NCBI GenBank assembly: GCA_028023455.1
Contig: JAQFVV010012396.1
Location: 10,768,085-10,832,084 of the forward strand
Direction of reading: 5' to 3'
Source: Epiperipatus broadwayi
Lineage: Eukaryota > Onychophora > Udeonychophora > Euonychophora > Peripatidae
Length of the DNA stretch: 64,000 nucleotides
Both the position numbers and the translations under genes were made by a program. The notes beneath the pieces were generated by a model that was not told the DNA's origin, made no database searches, and was given only the letters and a program-made list of their open reading frames with translations. Positions 12,501 through 27,500 of this stretch are shown here, one piece after another; the stretch's first letter is position 1; each line of letters opens with the position of its first letter.

Positions 12501-15500
12501 TGCAGTTATAGAGTAACATAAAAATCTTTGATTAGAAGCTCAACTGTTTCTTCTGGTGTTTGAATATTATTTGACCTGAAAAAAAAAAAAAAAAAATAAT
12601 TTGCAAATTATTATGGTTTGGTAGACAAACTAAATTTATAAATTAAAAAAAAAACCACTCATTGATGACTTTTAATGAAAACATTTTCTGTTTATTCCTG
12701 CAAGAGATAAAAGTTTTTCAGAACTTACATTAATTAAAAATCACCTCATTAATTAAAGGGTATTTTATTGCACTGCTAAAATAAATTTAAAGGGAATGAT
12801 TTCAAATAATAATTATTTCTCTCCAATATATGTATATGCCCCCCCCCCTTCTCTTTTGTTATAATAATAAATTTTATTATATATATTATATTTTTTTATT
12901 ACTAACAAAAGAAGTCTTTCTCAACTTATGTATACAAGAAATGGAAGACTATACTATAACCATCAGAAGACAATCTCATTTTCCCCCCAGATGATAATGA
13001 ATCTTAAATTTATTAAACAAAAGAAAAGGACATATTTTTAGCCATTTAAGTAATTTATTTAATTTTTTTTGCAAGACATGTTTGCAAATATTCTGTGTGA
13101 TTTATTATAATGTTAGAGCGACAGTCTCCAGAGCTAAAAGTTATTGTATTGATGCCTAACTTGTTATTTCTGATGTTTGGATGTTACATGATCTTCCAAG
13201 TAATTAAATAATTATTTTTATTTTGTTGTTATTATTATTTAGTAAAAGTAGCAAGCAATTTCATTTATTGCAGTTAACAATAATGATATCAATAAAATGT
13301 TGCTAATTATTTGTTATCTAAAATAAAAGAATTGAATAATATTATTGCTCAAGACTTTATAAGAAGTTTGAACATTGGAATGACGGAATTGGAATCATGC
13401 CATTACATTTTCTTTATATAATTTTATTTAATATATATTTTAATATTCATTCTAAAAACAATTGTAATATCAATGTTTTTTGTTACTAATGTATGTTTTT
13501 ATATTCCATCTAAAAGCAGATTAAGGCTATGACTAAATGATATTTGATCATTATCAGTGCTATTGCTTGTATGTATTCATATATTAACTATCAATTATGA
13601 ATTAAACCTTTAAATCATGTGACCAAATTTTTGGTTACATGCCAAGACTTTGTATTGATCTTATATGAAGCAATTTATATTTTGCATGGTGTATTCATTC
13701 GTTTTTTTTTGTATTGCATATGGTTTAATTGAAGACTTTACATGCTGCTTAAATAGTTCATTTATTCATGGAAATAAAATGAGAGTAGTTAATTATTGTC
13801 TTTCTACATTATACATAAGAAGAAAAGTACTCTTAAAGCACTTCAGAATAATATATTACATGCTTTTTTCTCCTCATTAAAAATTAAAACTAAGTATAAT
13901 ATGGATGAATAGTTTATTAAACATTGAGCAAGAATAACTATCTAGAAAATTTAAGCATTAATGTAGTTTTATTCATGAATACACACTTATTGATATTATC
14001 ATTACCATGTGTTATTTTCTCACATATTATTTTGGAATTGTTTTTAATATTTTTCCTTAATATCTTCTGCCTTTTTAATTCTATCATTTTTTTATTTAAA
14101 AAAAAATTATGTTTAGTATACTTCAATTTTCTTTGCAGTTTTTTTTCTTCAATAATATATGAAAACATGTGCTCGTGTGATGTTTTTTATTGTTGTGTGG
14201 ACTGTCTAAATAAGATTAATTTTATTTATAGTATAGAAGTTTTTTTAAAAATATTTATTGTCATATATTTTACAGTAATGTAAATATTAAATTAATAACT
14301 AGTAAATAATTAAGTTAATATTTTCTAATTAATTTTTAGAACTTTCTTGCTTTATGTGCAAGCGATTACTACAATGATGCTCTTTTTCATCGTAATATTA
14401 AAGGTTTTATGGTGCAAACTGGTGATCCTACAGGTACTTATTATAAGCTGTTGTTTTATGAATACGTAATTATGAATTTTAAATTCTCTGCCTACAGGCA
14501 GATTAGGTTAATTAGAAAATAAAGTAGTATGACCGCATGTTCACTCTTTATCAATAGTAGTTGCTATCTCTTTAACATTATTTATTCTAGATTTCAGATT
14601 TTATATCATTAGAATGCAAAAATATTGTCTTCAAGAAATGAAAAGCATGTTTCTGATTTTCTTTTTCTTATATAGTTAGAATGTAAAAATTATTAATAAA
14701 AATGTTGATATGATTAACAAGTTATGGAAAACGATTAATGTTCCACAAACACACAACACATAGGATCAAGAAAAGAGGAATTCTAAAAACTAAAGGATTT
14801 GAAAGCACACTTGAAAGAAAGACTATACAGTATTGATCAAGTTAACAGAAAAGATTATAAGAAATTAAATTAAAAAAAACAAACATAAGAAAAAGAAGAA
14901 CAAAAAACAAAACTATACCATTGTTTGAGAGATAAAAATATTCTGCAGACCTCAAAAAATGAAAATGTCAATGCAATCAAAAAAAATCTCATAAAAAAGC
15001 TCTTTTAACTTACGTCCTTTGATATTTGTAGAGGAAATAAAACTTACTCCAAAGGCCTAATGGAATACAATTAGAAATAAAAGTAAATCTACTGTCAACA
15101 GTTATACATAATTCTTCACACACACACACAAAAGGCAGTATATTTGACACCAATTATTGACATCAAAATCTATAGAGTTTTAGAAAAAAATAAACTCATT
15201 GAACAAGTAGATTTTAGTAAAAAAAAATTTCAGTAATTGTTTAACTTCACTTCCAAATGATACAAGTTTCTACCCACCTTTTGTAGTTTATAACATTATC
15301 TTTACTTCATATTTAGGCAAACTTATAAAACCGAGAATAGTTTGTTTCTACAAAAGATATGGCAAGGAATTTATGGCAGAATGTGCAAACTCATCAAGAT
15401 TGAATAAACTTTGAAATATTTTTCATATTCTAGATAAGCTTAATATTTTTTTTTTCCAAACAATTCCCAAAAACAATCAGCTAAACTATTCTGTTATTGA

Positions 15501-18500
15501 CTGATTAATGGAAAACTACTTCTCTAGAGAGTAAAATGATGAATAGTCACTCAAATTCTCATTCTTAGAAATTGTCAAACTTGAGGAGTAACAGTCTCTA
15601 TGGGATCTGTTGAAGATATGTTTGGCCTGCAATGCATATTTAAAGGCAGTTTGTTTTTTACTTTGATACATATATATATAACTACTTTTCATCATAAATT
15701 TTCTCATATATATACATGGGGGTATCCAAAAATAACCAGAATTTTATAATAAAAAATTGCTTATTTATTTTTAATTGTTATAAATTTAATCTCTTTCAAA
15801 TTACTATCCATTTGATGCAATACACAGGTCTAAATATTCAAAATAAGAGTCATAGATCACATGACCCAATTCTCTTATGCTTGTAAGATATAAACAATGA
15901 GCATTGTCAATTGCTCAACAAGCTTTGTGATAAATGCTTAGCCAGAGAAAGCATTTAAAATATCTGTTAGATCCCCTCCCCCCCAATCTCTGACTATGGT
16001 TTCGTGTTTTGGCACTCCTCAGAGAGGCACACGAAACCATGGTCAGAGATTTGGGGGGGGGGGTAGCACCTCTCTGAGGAGTTCCAAAACATGAAACCGT
16101 GGTCAGAGATTGGGGGGGGGGGGTTCCTGACAGAGATATTTTAAATGCTTTCTCTGGCTAAGCATTTATCACAAAGCTTGTTGAGCAATTGGCAATGCTC
16201 AAGGTCTAAATATGTTTTCTGTTTTTCAAAATAGTCCAGAAATACTTGCAAAGTGATGCGTTTTAATACTTCTGTCATTTTTTCCCTCCAATTCTAAGTT
16301 TGCAAAAAAATTGAGACATTTTTTTCATTCGAGAGATTAAAAAAATATGGAATGAAGTGAGATAAAGAGAAAGAATGCAGCTGATAGATAAGTTGATTCA
16401 TGCTTAATTTAATTAACTTTTTGAGCGGCTGGTACTTTATTGGCCAAGTGAGGTAAAAGTGTAAACTTTTAATTGGTCAAGACACAAACTCAGCTGTCAA
16501 AATATATTCATCTTTTAATATTATATTCAATTTAGATTCGTTTGTAAAAAGTATATTAATAATTTGTCAGGTTATGAAAATTAAAGAAAGTTTTTTCAAA
16601 AATAAATTTCTATTTATTTATTTTAGAAATATTTGATAGCGTCAAATTTAAAAGCGAAAGTTAGTAATGAATTAAAAAGAGTTGCTGACGTAAATAATTT
16701 CTTTCTTAGTTTTACATTACGGAAAAATAAATATTTTTCTAAAATAATTTTATTTTTAGATATTTTATCAAAATAATTTATAATTTGTCAAAAAATACTT
16801 CTAAAATTGTCTAAAACATTTGTTTATCATTTTTGAAATGAAAATCGTAGCATTTTTCTTTCTTTAGGTGGTTTTCTTTGTCCTTGACAGCCAATCAGAA
16901 TGTCCTTGATGGCTAAGAGCCAATCACCATTAAGCTTTCTTCTTTGTTCAACATTTAATGACAGTTTTATTGATTTTTTACTTGTAAAATAATTCAAGAG
17001 AGGGAAGCATCTTACAGAACTTTTTATAATCTTTTCAATGACGGTAAAATCTTTACCATAGCATTAAAAATGACGGAATTTCAGTGACTTCAAGTGGATG
17101 CGAGTCAACTCGTAAAAACCACACTAAAGATTAAAAATGTTTCACACTGAAAGCTTTAAGAGATGACATTTTGTGGGGGTGGAGCTTGCACTCTATTCTT
17201 TGTCACAAAACAGTATGTTTACATTTTATTGCATCGCATAAATGTTCCAGAACTTGCAGATAAAATGCCTGACTGTTATGAACTAAATTTGAGAGAAAAA
17301 TACCATTTGTATCAACAAAAAAAAAACAGCATTGTTTTGACTTCGGATTTCACTTGTGACACTTTTTAGGGATGTGGTACATTTAATGTTTTAATTAAAC
17401 CACTCATATTCTTAAGTTTTTATGTGATCAGCTTTCTCATAATCTGTTTCAAGCATCACAACTTTTTTCCATTTCTGTAAATGAAAACCGAATTTCACAT
17501 TGTTGGACTTTTCAGCTATTATAAAAAAATTGGATAAAAATGTACATTACAAAACAATGTATTACATGGCCCCATGATTTCACACAGTGATGTCATTTGG
17601 TAGATTGATGCAGAAGGGTCCTTACAAGAAGTATGTAAGAGCTGAAGCATATACTACAACAGGTGTGGAAACCAGAGAACGATTCTGATTATTTTTGGGT
17701 CCTCCCCTATATATATTATAATTGTCGGGGAATATTTGGCATTGGAGTCTTACCGTATCTGCCATACAAGGGTGCCACCAGATCATTCGAACCTGGAAAA
17801 TTTATATAGTAGGCAGATACAGTAAGATCCAGAATTTAAATAAATATGACCGAAATGCCACAGTCACTAGCTCATGGAGCAGCAGAGATAATATATAAGA
17901 TTAAAAAATAAAATAAACCATTGTCAGATTAACAATACACAAAAAGATTTATTGACACATATATAAATATTTAAAAATTAAGGAATAAAGATGATCTTAA
18001 ATTTGTTATTATTTTATATTTAAAATTTAAATTTTAGAAATTTGCACAGATGGATTTTAATAAGAGTTTGTTTTATAATGTTGAGTATAGATACGCTACA
18101 CAGATTCGTTCAAAAAAGAAAATATTCTATAGCCCTTATTTAACCCTAGGCCAAAAGTTCGCAGTCAAACTAACGCCAATCTATCTGATATATCGATGTA
18201 TTCATTGCAGCATGAATACGACAGCACAGTACCATATTGTCAGGAATACACATCTGAACAGCATAGTTATATAGAAGAAATTATCTCTTATCCAGTACAG
18301 GAATGTTACATCTGTCTGGCGAGAACAACAATAAAATAAATAAATAGAAAACTCCATAGGAAGGGATTGCGGTCATTTTTTCCGACTTACCATCTCATTC
18401 CATAGGCTAAAGGGGTGATCCAAGGAACAGGGAATATGTCTGCTTCTGATGGTCGATAAGAATGGGATTACTTTTCCCAAGTGCGGCGTAATGGTGATCC

Positions 18501-21500
18501 TGCAAGTAGCGGATCTTCATACTACATTTACCAATTATACAATATATCCAATTCATTAACCCAATCTAACTACGAAACAACTAACCCAAGATTAACCCTC
18601 CCTTAAACTAACATAAACTTAACGAATCTATATAGCCGTCCACACCCAACTTAAATACATTCAAATAATTTAATTAATATGAAATTATTAAAGAAAGAAA
18701 AATGGAAATGATTATTAGCTTAGCCAATTTATACATAAAATTAATTTAGAAATTTTCTTTAAGTCAGATAAGTTCCTTTAAAGTTAAATTTAACTTATTC
18801 TGCTTATAGAAGATATATTGAAACAGTTTATAATGACAGAAGTTCATACTTTCCATGATAGATTGCCTAGAGTCTGTTTTATCCATTTTCGTGATCACTT
18901 TTGTAGACTGTTTGTCCTTTGTAATGGAGCCACTACTTGCCGTTCAGTTGGTCAAGAATTGTCATCTGGAGGCCTTAGCTGGTTGTCCGGAAATTAAATC
19001 TACTGCAGACTCCTACATCATGGAGCCTACAATACAGCTACAGTTTATAAATGGATTAATAGTCCGCTTGTAGATTAATAGTCAGCCCCGCAACAACAAT
19101 TATACTTTTGTAGCTTATTATCAGCATTTTCAGAGATTGATCAAACATGATATCACTACTTCTAATGTTCAATTTTTGGTCCATGCTGTGTCTTCGTGCT
19201 TGCATTGGTCAAGCTAATTTTTTTATTCTCTTATCTGATCTTTTAATTATATACGAGCCCCTAGGGCTAGTTTGCTTTTCATTTAATTAAAAGAACAATC
19301 ATTTCCATTTTGAGATTACATAGGAATTAATTAATACCTGTTTCCATTTTATTTGTTACTTTTAAAAAAAATATTAATCTTTAAATCTTTACCTTTTTTT
19401 TTTTTTTTTATAAAAAAGTACATTCAAATACTTATTTTTTTTTATTTTAAAAAGAAAAAATACTTTTAAAGTTTTCCATCTGTATGATATAGATACATAT
19501 ACGTTATACAATTCTTTTTAAATTTAGCTTTTAGTTTTTAATAAATTTATTTTTATTTATGAACTTGTTTTTATTTTAATTTTAAAATAATGTAACGGCA
19601 TATGTATACTGTTACAATATTAATACTTTCAGATGATGATATTTTTTTTATATACTTTTAGGCACAGGAAAAGGAGGTTCAAGTATATGGGAAAGAAAAT
19701 TTGAAGATGAAATAAGAGATGATTTAAAGGTAATTATCTAAAAATCTTTTATTACTGATTAGAAAAAATAACAATAAAATTAGAATTCTAACAATTTCAC
19801 TCATTTACTTTTACAATTGTTTAAAAAATATGTTTACTACGGTTAACGCTGGCCAACACATATTTTAGTGCTTCAAATGTTAGACCTGTTTCTGGCTATA
19901 TTTGATCTGCTGATTCCAAAAATGGTGGCTGTTGTCCCATATCAAAACTATTTTTTGAGATACAGAACGTATGCTATACACTGTTCTTTACTCTGCTTAC
20001 TCATAAAAAATCAGGATATTTTAATGTAGTGTTTAAATTAATACCTTTTAAGCATGAAGGGAATATTAAATATTAAAAGAAAAGGTACTAAATGAAAAAT
20101 CTTCTTATTTTATATCAAAAGCACCAGTTTATGATACAAATGTTTCAATCATTCTACACACAAGACTTCCAAGAATGGGATCTGCCAAGACATTTCCACT
20201 TAAAATTATAACAGTAGTCTCTCATCATATATGCATCTTATCTTCATTGGTGATTATGCTTCCATTATTTTTATGTCTTGGTGAAATCTTTGATTTTGCT
20301 CTTCATTTAACTCACAAGATTATCTGGAAAGTGCATTTCAATTGATGCCTGTAATATTAATAATACAAAAATAATAGTCATTGAAATGATTTTTTGGTTC
20401 TCTCTTAACCATTGGTACTCCAAATTTCAGGCAGTTTCTGTTTCCATTTGTACACTAGCACAAATGCTCCTTACATCTCCAACCCTAAAATAATCTATAT
20501 AAGCTCTTTTTACAAACTCAGAAACAGGTTTCTTACTTGATTTCTGTATGTATCCCCACAAATATAGAAAAATATGTCTGGATAATGCAAGCAGTTTGAT
20601 TTTGAAGTAACCATAACTTCTACGGTGTTCAGCCCACTGCCTAGACAGTCATAACTATTATACAATTAAGTTATTACCTTTTTCAATCCTATATTTTGGA
20701 AGTAAAATTCCAGTTGGAAATATGTAACAACAAAACCGCAAAACAGGTAACAGAAGAACGAATTGAAAAAACTGTTAGAATTTAAATCTATGCACAACTG
20801 TTTATAACAGATCAGATTGAGAAACCTTTATGTAGTATATGAAAACCACGATTTACCATCTAAAATTTTTATGCATAATTATGTAATAAAACAGAACAAA
20901 AGCAAATTTGTCATTTGAGCTTTACGTTTTTGTGCTAGTGTGCATTAAGGAAAGGAAGTAGACAAAGTTATAGAATAAATATTATTATACAAGCACACAA
21001 ATATATGGATAATCAAAACGCATAAATTTCCCATTCAGATAAAAAAGTTTGTTATGACATAGAGATTTTTTGAAGACTAAAATTTTATAAATTCAACCAT
21101 TTCTAAGAAGCTAGAGCTGATGCGGTATATCCAGTGCAGTTTTCTGAATATGTGACCAAATAATCCCAAGAGCAGGCCTAAAAACCAAGGCACCAAGAAA
21201 AAAAGTTTGTTGGTTGATGCAATTGAAATTAAGTTTGAACTTTGCTCTAAAACTTTTCATATTAATAAGAAATAATTAGACACTTTATTGTAACTACGCA
21301 GATTTGTAATGAAAATGTAATCATAAGTTCAAAAATAAAAATCAAATACCCAATTTTCAAAGAACTTATTAAGAGATTTTTTTAAAAAAAACTTTATAAA
21401 ACAATAACTAATGAGTCTTTTAAAAAATTCACTTTATTTTTCTCAATAATGATCCAAATTTATTTGGGAAACATTGAATTATTTTCAAAAGAAAATCTCA

Positions 21501-24500
21501 TTTTTTGTTCTAAAAGATCTGGCTGAAATTGAATGTTGGTAATAGAATCATTAGATGAAGTTTCTATTGCATGTGTTTTACATCATATTATCAAATTTTA
21601 ATTAAAGTATGAGATGCATTGCAAGAAAAATAAATTGCATATTTGGTTCATGCTGATCTACGACTTCGAACAGGTGATCTCTACTTAATACCCTCATTTC
21701 TTAAATTATTATTTTTATCATCAAGCCAAGCCAAGGATCTATTTTAAATAAAAGTAATAAGCTTCTAAGTAAAGTTAAAATATTTTTTATTGGGAAAATC
21801 ATTCCTTTATTTGTTCTCAGTTTGATCATGAATATGAATCTATTTATAGTTTTTTGCAGAATAGACATTATATAAGAAGATCTGCTACAACCATATACTT
21901 GACAAATAAGTACAATCTCAGATATGTTAGTTGCCGAAAAATATTTTAAATTAATGTTAACTGTATTGTTATGGACTACTAACATTTAACCTATGATCTA
22001 TAATCATTCTATAGACAAGAGGATTCAGCATATTTCTTTGGACTTTATTCAAAACTGAGTATTTTTAGAAATAAAAAGACATTGCATGTAATAAAACAGT
22101 CTTATTTGTAACAATTTTTTTAAAAAGATTAATAAAATTGTTTATCTTAAAAGATCATTTATTCATTTACAATATCCATTCACCTTCTAAATAATTTCAT
22201 TTATAACAGAATTTCATGATAAAAACTAAGTTTAAACATAATGTATAAATCAGTTTGGTATCCCAACCTGTCTTTAGACAGAGAACGTAAAGTCATCAAC
22301 ATTTTATTACAACTACTTATAAATGAATATGACCATAAATCAACTCACACTCAATATTCTGATTATTTCTATATATATTTAAACTCTTTGTACTTTCCGT
22401 ACTAATTCTCCATCTTTCCAACTTCCTGTTCTTTATTAATGCATCTATTCTTCTATCCCATTCCTTGCCACTATAACCCCCAACAATTCTCCAACACAAT
22501 CATCCCACCTTTTGTATAAGTATATTGACATAAAGTCTTTATCCCAATCTTCTGCATAGCATACTACCTTTCTCACCCATTGTGTTGCCTGTCCTTTATT
22601 TATAACCCAATTAAATACTATTTTGGCTATTCTCTTATTATCTATAAATTGCAATTTACCCGACATTTTCATTTTGCTTTTGCATGTCTCATATAAAAAC
22701 TTAACTATCCCATTTCTCCTTCAATTGCCTCCTTTGCCATCTCTTTTTCCAAGTATCTGACACTCCTTTACTAACACATTGCTACCATATGTTAATCCTG
22801 CTACTGCTACTCCCATACAATTCTAGCTATGTCATATTTATTATATGAAAACACTGTTAATTTCTTTATCATTCCCTTTCTTTTCTTGGCTTCATTTATC
22901 AATTTTTTCTCCCATTCATCTAAGCAATTTCTCTGATTAATTAAGAAGATTCCTGAATAATTATATCTATTCACCACACTTAACTTTATATTTCCCAATA
23001 ATTAACTTTATATTTCCCAATAAAAATTCTTTGTCTTCTCTTTCCCCAGTATTAATCATCATTACTTTTGATTTTTCTTCACTAAATTTAATTCCCATTT
23101 CTTTACCCATTCTTGTGCATGTCTTCATGATGTCTTCCCTTCTTTCTGTGCACAAGAAGACATCATCTGCAAATAAAAGACTCAATAATATATATACTCC
23201 CTTGCCACCTATTAATGGTATCTCTACCCCTCTTCCTGGTCTTTCTGTTGCTCTCTCCATTTCTCTCAAATACAACAAAAACAAAATAGGTGACATATGG
23301 CATCGTTGCCTTAGTCCACCCCATTTTTAACTTTTAACTGGTTCTATATTCTCTAATTGATACATATAGTAATTATTTTCATACAATCTCTTAATAAGAT
23401 TCATTAAAGTTCCATCCAGTCCCAAATTTACTAAACTTACCCATAATGTATTTCTATTTACAATATCATTTGCCTTTTCTATATCAATGAAAACCATATA
23501 TAACTGTCTACCTGTTTTCTTACTCATAAGTTGTGTAACTACAAATAAACTATCCCTTATATGCCTGTTTGATCGAAAACATCCTTGCATTTCTCCTATT
23601 ATATTATTTTCTTCCATCCATTTTGTCACCTTTCCAGCCACCGCTATTGGCTTAACTTTCTATGATCCTTAAACTTTTCTTTAATGGAAAGAATTGAATA
23701 AACTGATGAAATAAACATTGCATTGTTTAAAGTGTATGGCACATATATTGAGGATAATATCAGTCTACATTAAAAGAGAGTGTGTGAAATATTATATTCA
23801 AAGGATAACATTTACAAGAAATATTTACGGAATAATGTGAATACTGAGATATAGTTTTGTGTCTTTGAAATGTTAATATGATAATAAACACAAGGAGTCT
23901 ACAATAAAAATATATTGTGCAAGTTGAAAATAATTTTTGGTTGTCAACGAAAAAAACTGTTAAATTGTAAATAATCTGTTTGCGGTGGAATTTAGTATTT
24001 TATTATATTATTATGAGAACAAGAAGAGTATAGGTGGAGAGGGGGGAACGCTAACGATTAGTTAGGGTAAAGTGTTTGAAACGGTTTGAATGATAGAAAT
24101 TAAAGCTCCTCAAGGATGAAATTAGTAAAATCTTATTATATTTTAAGATCTTTATTGTGTTTTGTTTTCATAAAAATATTCATGTTTTGTCTTTCATTCT
24201 TGCCATAAGACTGCTGAAATACAGAATTGTTACCAAGAAGTATTCTCCAACAGAAGTAGCATAAAAAGTAAAAATCAAATGTGTCCGATGAGTAAATTCT
24301 AGCTGATACCTTCCTTCTAATGTGTTTGATAAATTTTGCTTGGACTCTGCTTATAAGATTTGATGTTAAGTAAACTACATTCTTATCTGATAATGTTGTT
24401 GAATTCTTCTCACACAAACATTTTAACTCTCGTCATTTCAAAAAAAGAAAAAAACATGTAATGGCAACACTATCACATATTCATTTGTCATCTGAACATT

Positions 24501-27500
24501 AATGATTGCACTAAAATTAAGACTTTAAACTTTTTTTTGAATAGCATAAATATTGTGCAGGCTTTAGTTCTGTGGTAGAGCGTCAGACTCTGAGCAAAAG
24601 GTCCTCAGATTGATTTCAGTTCTGGCACTTCCAGCATCGAACTTACGAATTCCCACACAATAAAGCCATTTGATTATTTAATAACATGCATTTCAAATAC
24701 TAGTTAATTTTCTCTAAAAGAAAATTTTATTCAGTTAATGATTCAATTCTCTTATAAATATTAAGTAATAAAGGTATATTTTTATTTCTACAAATTCCAG
24801 GACAGCTATTGGATTTTAATGATTATGTCCATTGTTGCTCATTTTTTTTATTACTGAAGCACACCATACAATAATTATTTGAGAATTTACATGGATTGTA
24901 CTGATCAACTCTCTTTTATGCTTTAATCATAGACTTTCTAAAACTTTTTTATGGATATGAAATCATCTACTTTAAATTGGATTTTTTTAAATATTGACAT
25001 AGTAATTTGAACTAATTCATTGTATCAAATAATTACTTGTAATTCATCTATTACACTTGTAGAACACTAGTGTTTTTAGTCCCAATTGTTTTCTAAGCTT
25101 AATAATTGATACTTATATTATTATCAATTTTTATCATATAACAAATATTCAGAAGATAGATATGATCTTTCTTATATCATATTGTTAAATAATTATATTT
25201 TTTTAACATATCTTAATTGATTTGTGTTTGGAGATTTATGTGACCATCACTATATAAATGCATTTTTATTAATGAACATACAGAAAAGATTACTTCTTAT
25301 CATGCTTTCAATATATTTACTATATCATCATATTCATGGCATATAGTGCTGTGATTAAAGAACTATTTAATCACATCATTATATGCCATAAATATGATAT
25401 AATAAATATATTGAAAGCATGATAGGGAGTGATAAAGCTGAATCTTAAAAAAGTACTTTTTTGTCAGTATGTTCATTAACAACCAAGTATTACGTTAGCT
25501 CAGAAAATTAGTAATAATTGATTACTCTGATTGGCACTGAGTAGCACTACTGTATGGAGAGTTTTACCTGTTTTAATAACAGTAATGTGTTAGCATAAGA
25601 AATAGTGATCATGTGATATTTAGTGGTTTAGCATTTTTATTGTTAGTAAAATGTCTTTTTTTTTAAAAAAAAAAAATATATAAACTTTTCTTAATGCTTA
25701 TAATTCTAATTGAAATTCTTAGCATAATGTTCGTGGTGTGGTCTCCATGGCTAACAATGGTCCTAATACAAATAGTTCACAATTTTTCATCACCTATTCC
25801 AAACAGCCTCACCTTGACCTCAAGTATACTGTATTTGGCAAGTGAGTATACATTTTTACGTTCAGAAATTTTTCTATAAGAAGGGAAAATGCTTTACTTT
25901 ATTTTCAAATCATATCTGTATATAAATTTATATCTGCATTTGGTTACTATATGATTTTGTTGGACTTAATAGTAAAAATTTTCAAAGATATTATTTTGAA
26001 TGGGTGGAGGAGAATTATTTTCAAGAGAGAGTTTTTTACAAAAGGTATCTAGATAAATCAATTATTTTATAGAGCGCGATGTTTATAAACTGTAATATTT
26101 AAACAGCATTAAGCTGTTGCACATGCACTTTGCAGATTTTAACTATAAATGACTGAATACTAACACTTCAAACACATGATATAGTCTTTGGAAAAGATAG
26201 AGTGGCCATCTATCTTTTCCAAAGACTTTATCATGTGTTTGAAGTGTTAGTATTCAGTCATTTATAGTTAAAATGTGCAAAGCGCATGTGCAACAGCTTA
26301 ATGCTGTTTAAATATTAAAAGGTATCTAGATACAGTTTTATTTTCATTTTTATACTAATAGTTAACGTTCATATTAATGCAATTTATTCACTCTATTTTG
26401 AACACTTCTAAGCAAAAAACTTTTTATTGTACATGTATGCATACACAATCTTATGCATACACAATCTTACATTTCGACTGTCCTGCAGTCTTCTTCAGAG
26501 CTATAATATAATGAACAAAATAAAACACATAAACTATATAAATAACCATAAAAATGTAAACAATAAAATTTATAAAATAATAATAAAAAAAACAACAACT
26601 AAAAAACAACATAAAATATAACAAAATATAACAAAACTGAAATAAATTTAATCAAACCCAAATAAAATAATCCGGTTGAAACTTAAATTGGGTATATTTA
26701 TATACAACAAAAGGTTTTTTGCTAAAAAATGTTCCAAGTAGAGTGGATAAATTGCATTTATATAAGATATTACAGCAAAATAATTATATAAGATATTACA
26801 GCAAAATAAAGGAAGTGGTGAATTTGGTAATGTTTCTGTCGGTGATTATTTAGAATTTCAAGAGTTGCACCTTTTATTAGTAAAAACAAAATGACATCTA
26901 ATAAATTAATTAACTTTAGGCATAGTGGGATTAAGCTGGTTGGAATAAATAATTCTTTTGATCAGGAGCATTTTAGATTTATAAATAAAATGTTATAAAG
27001 TAATCTATTGAGATAGATTCATTAATAGTTTTATTTAAGTTCTTTAATTCTGCCTCTGTATTCATAGATTTGATAGTCATTAATCATGTTGTTCATGGTT
27101 TGTATTAGAGCATATTTACAAAGGTCAATGGCAATTAAATTTCATTTATGAATCTGATGGGTGTAGTGACTATGAGTTGTGCTCAATCTGTCTGTAGATT
27201 CCAGTTATTTTTAGCAAGATCAAGTTCAATTGATGTTAACTATTGGATCTGGGGAAAAAAAAAAAAATGGAACTTCATAAAAAGTCAATTCTTTTGACAT
27301 GTTTTTTTGATTGTTTGAAACTATTTTTGTTGAACATCAAGAAAGAGGATCTTGATTTGAGATAACTTTTCTTGGATGGTGAAACTATATTTTGAATTAT
27401 TGGCACGTCTGATCTAGTTAACACCTTTTTATAAATTTTGTGTGAGGCAACTTCTTTTCTGATATTCAGCAGATGATTATGTAAAAGAACAGGGAGACCA

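Noticed and set aside
13924-14283. 119-codon hydrophobic frame just before a PPIL3 exon
   Set aside because: Phe/Leu/Ile-rich text typical of T-rich DNA, with no signal peptide logic, no domain, and lying within an intron.
17163-17369. 68-codon frame on the + strand
   Set aside because: Antisense to the recognisable mariner transposase block at 17340-17165.
23031-23330. 99-codon frame on the + strand, and 23487-23672
   Set aside because: Antisense shadows of LINE copy B.
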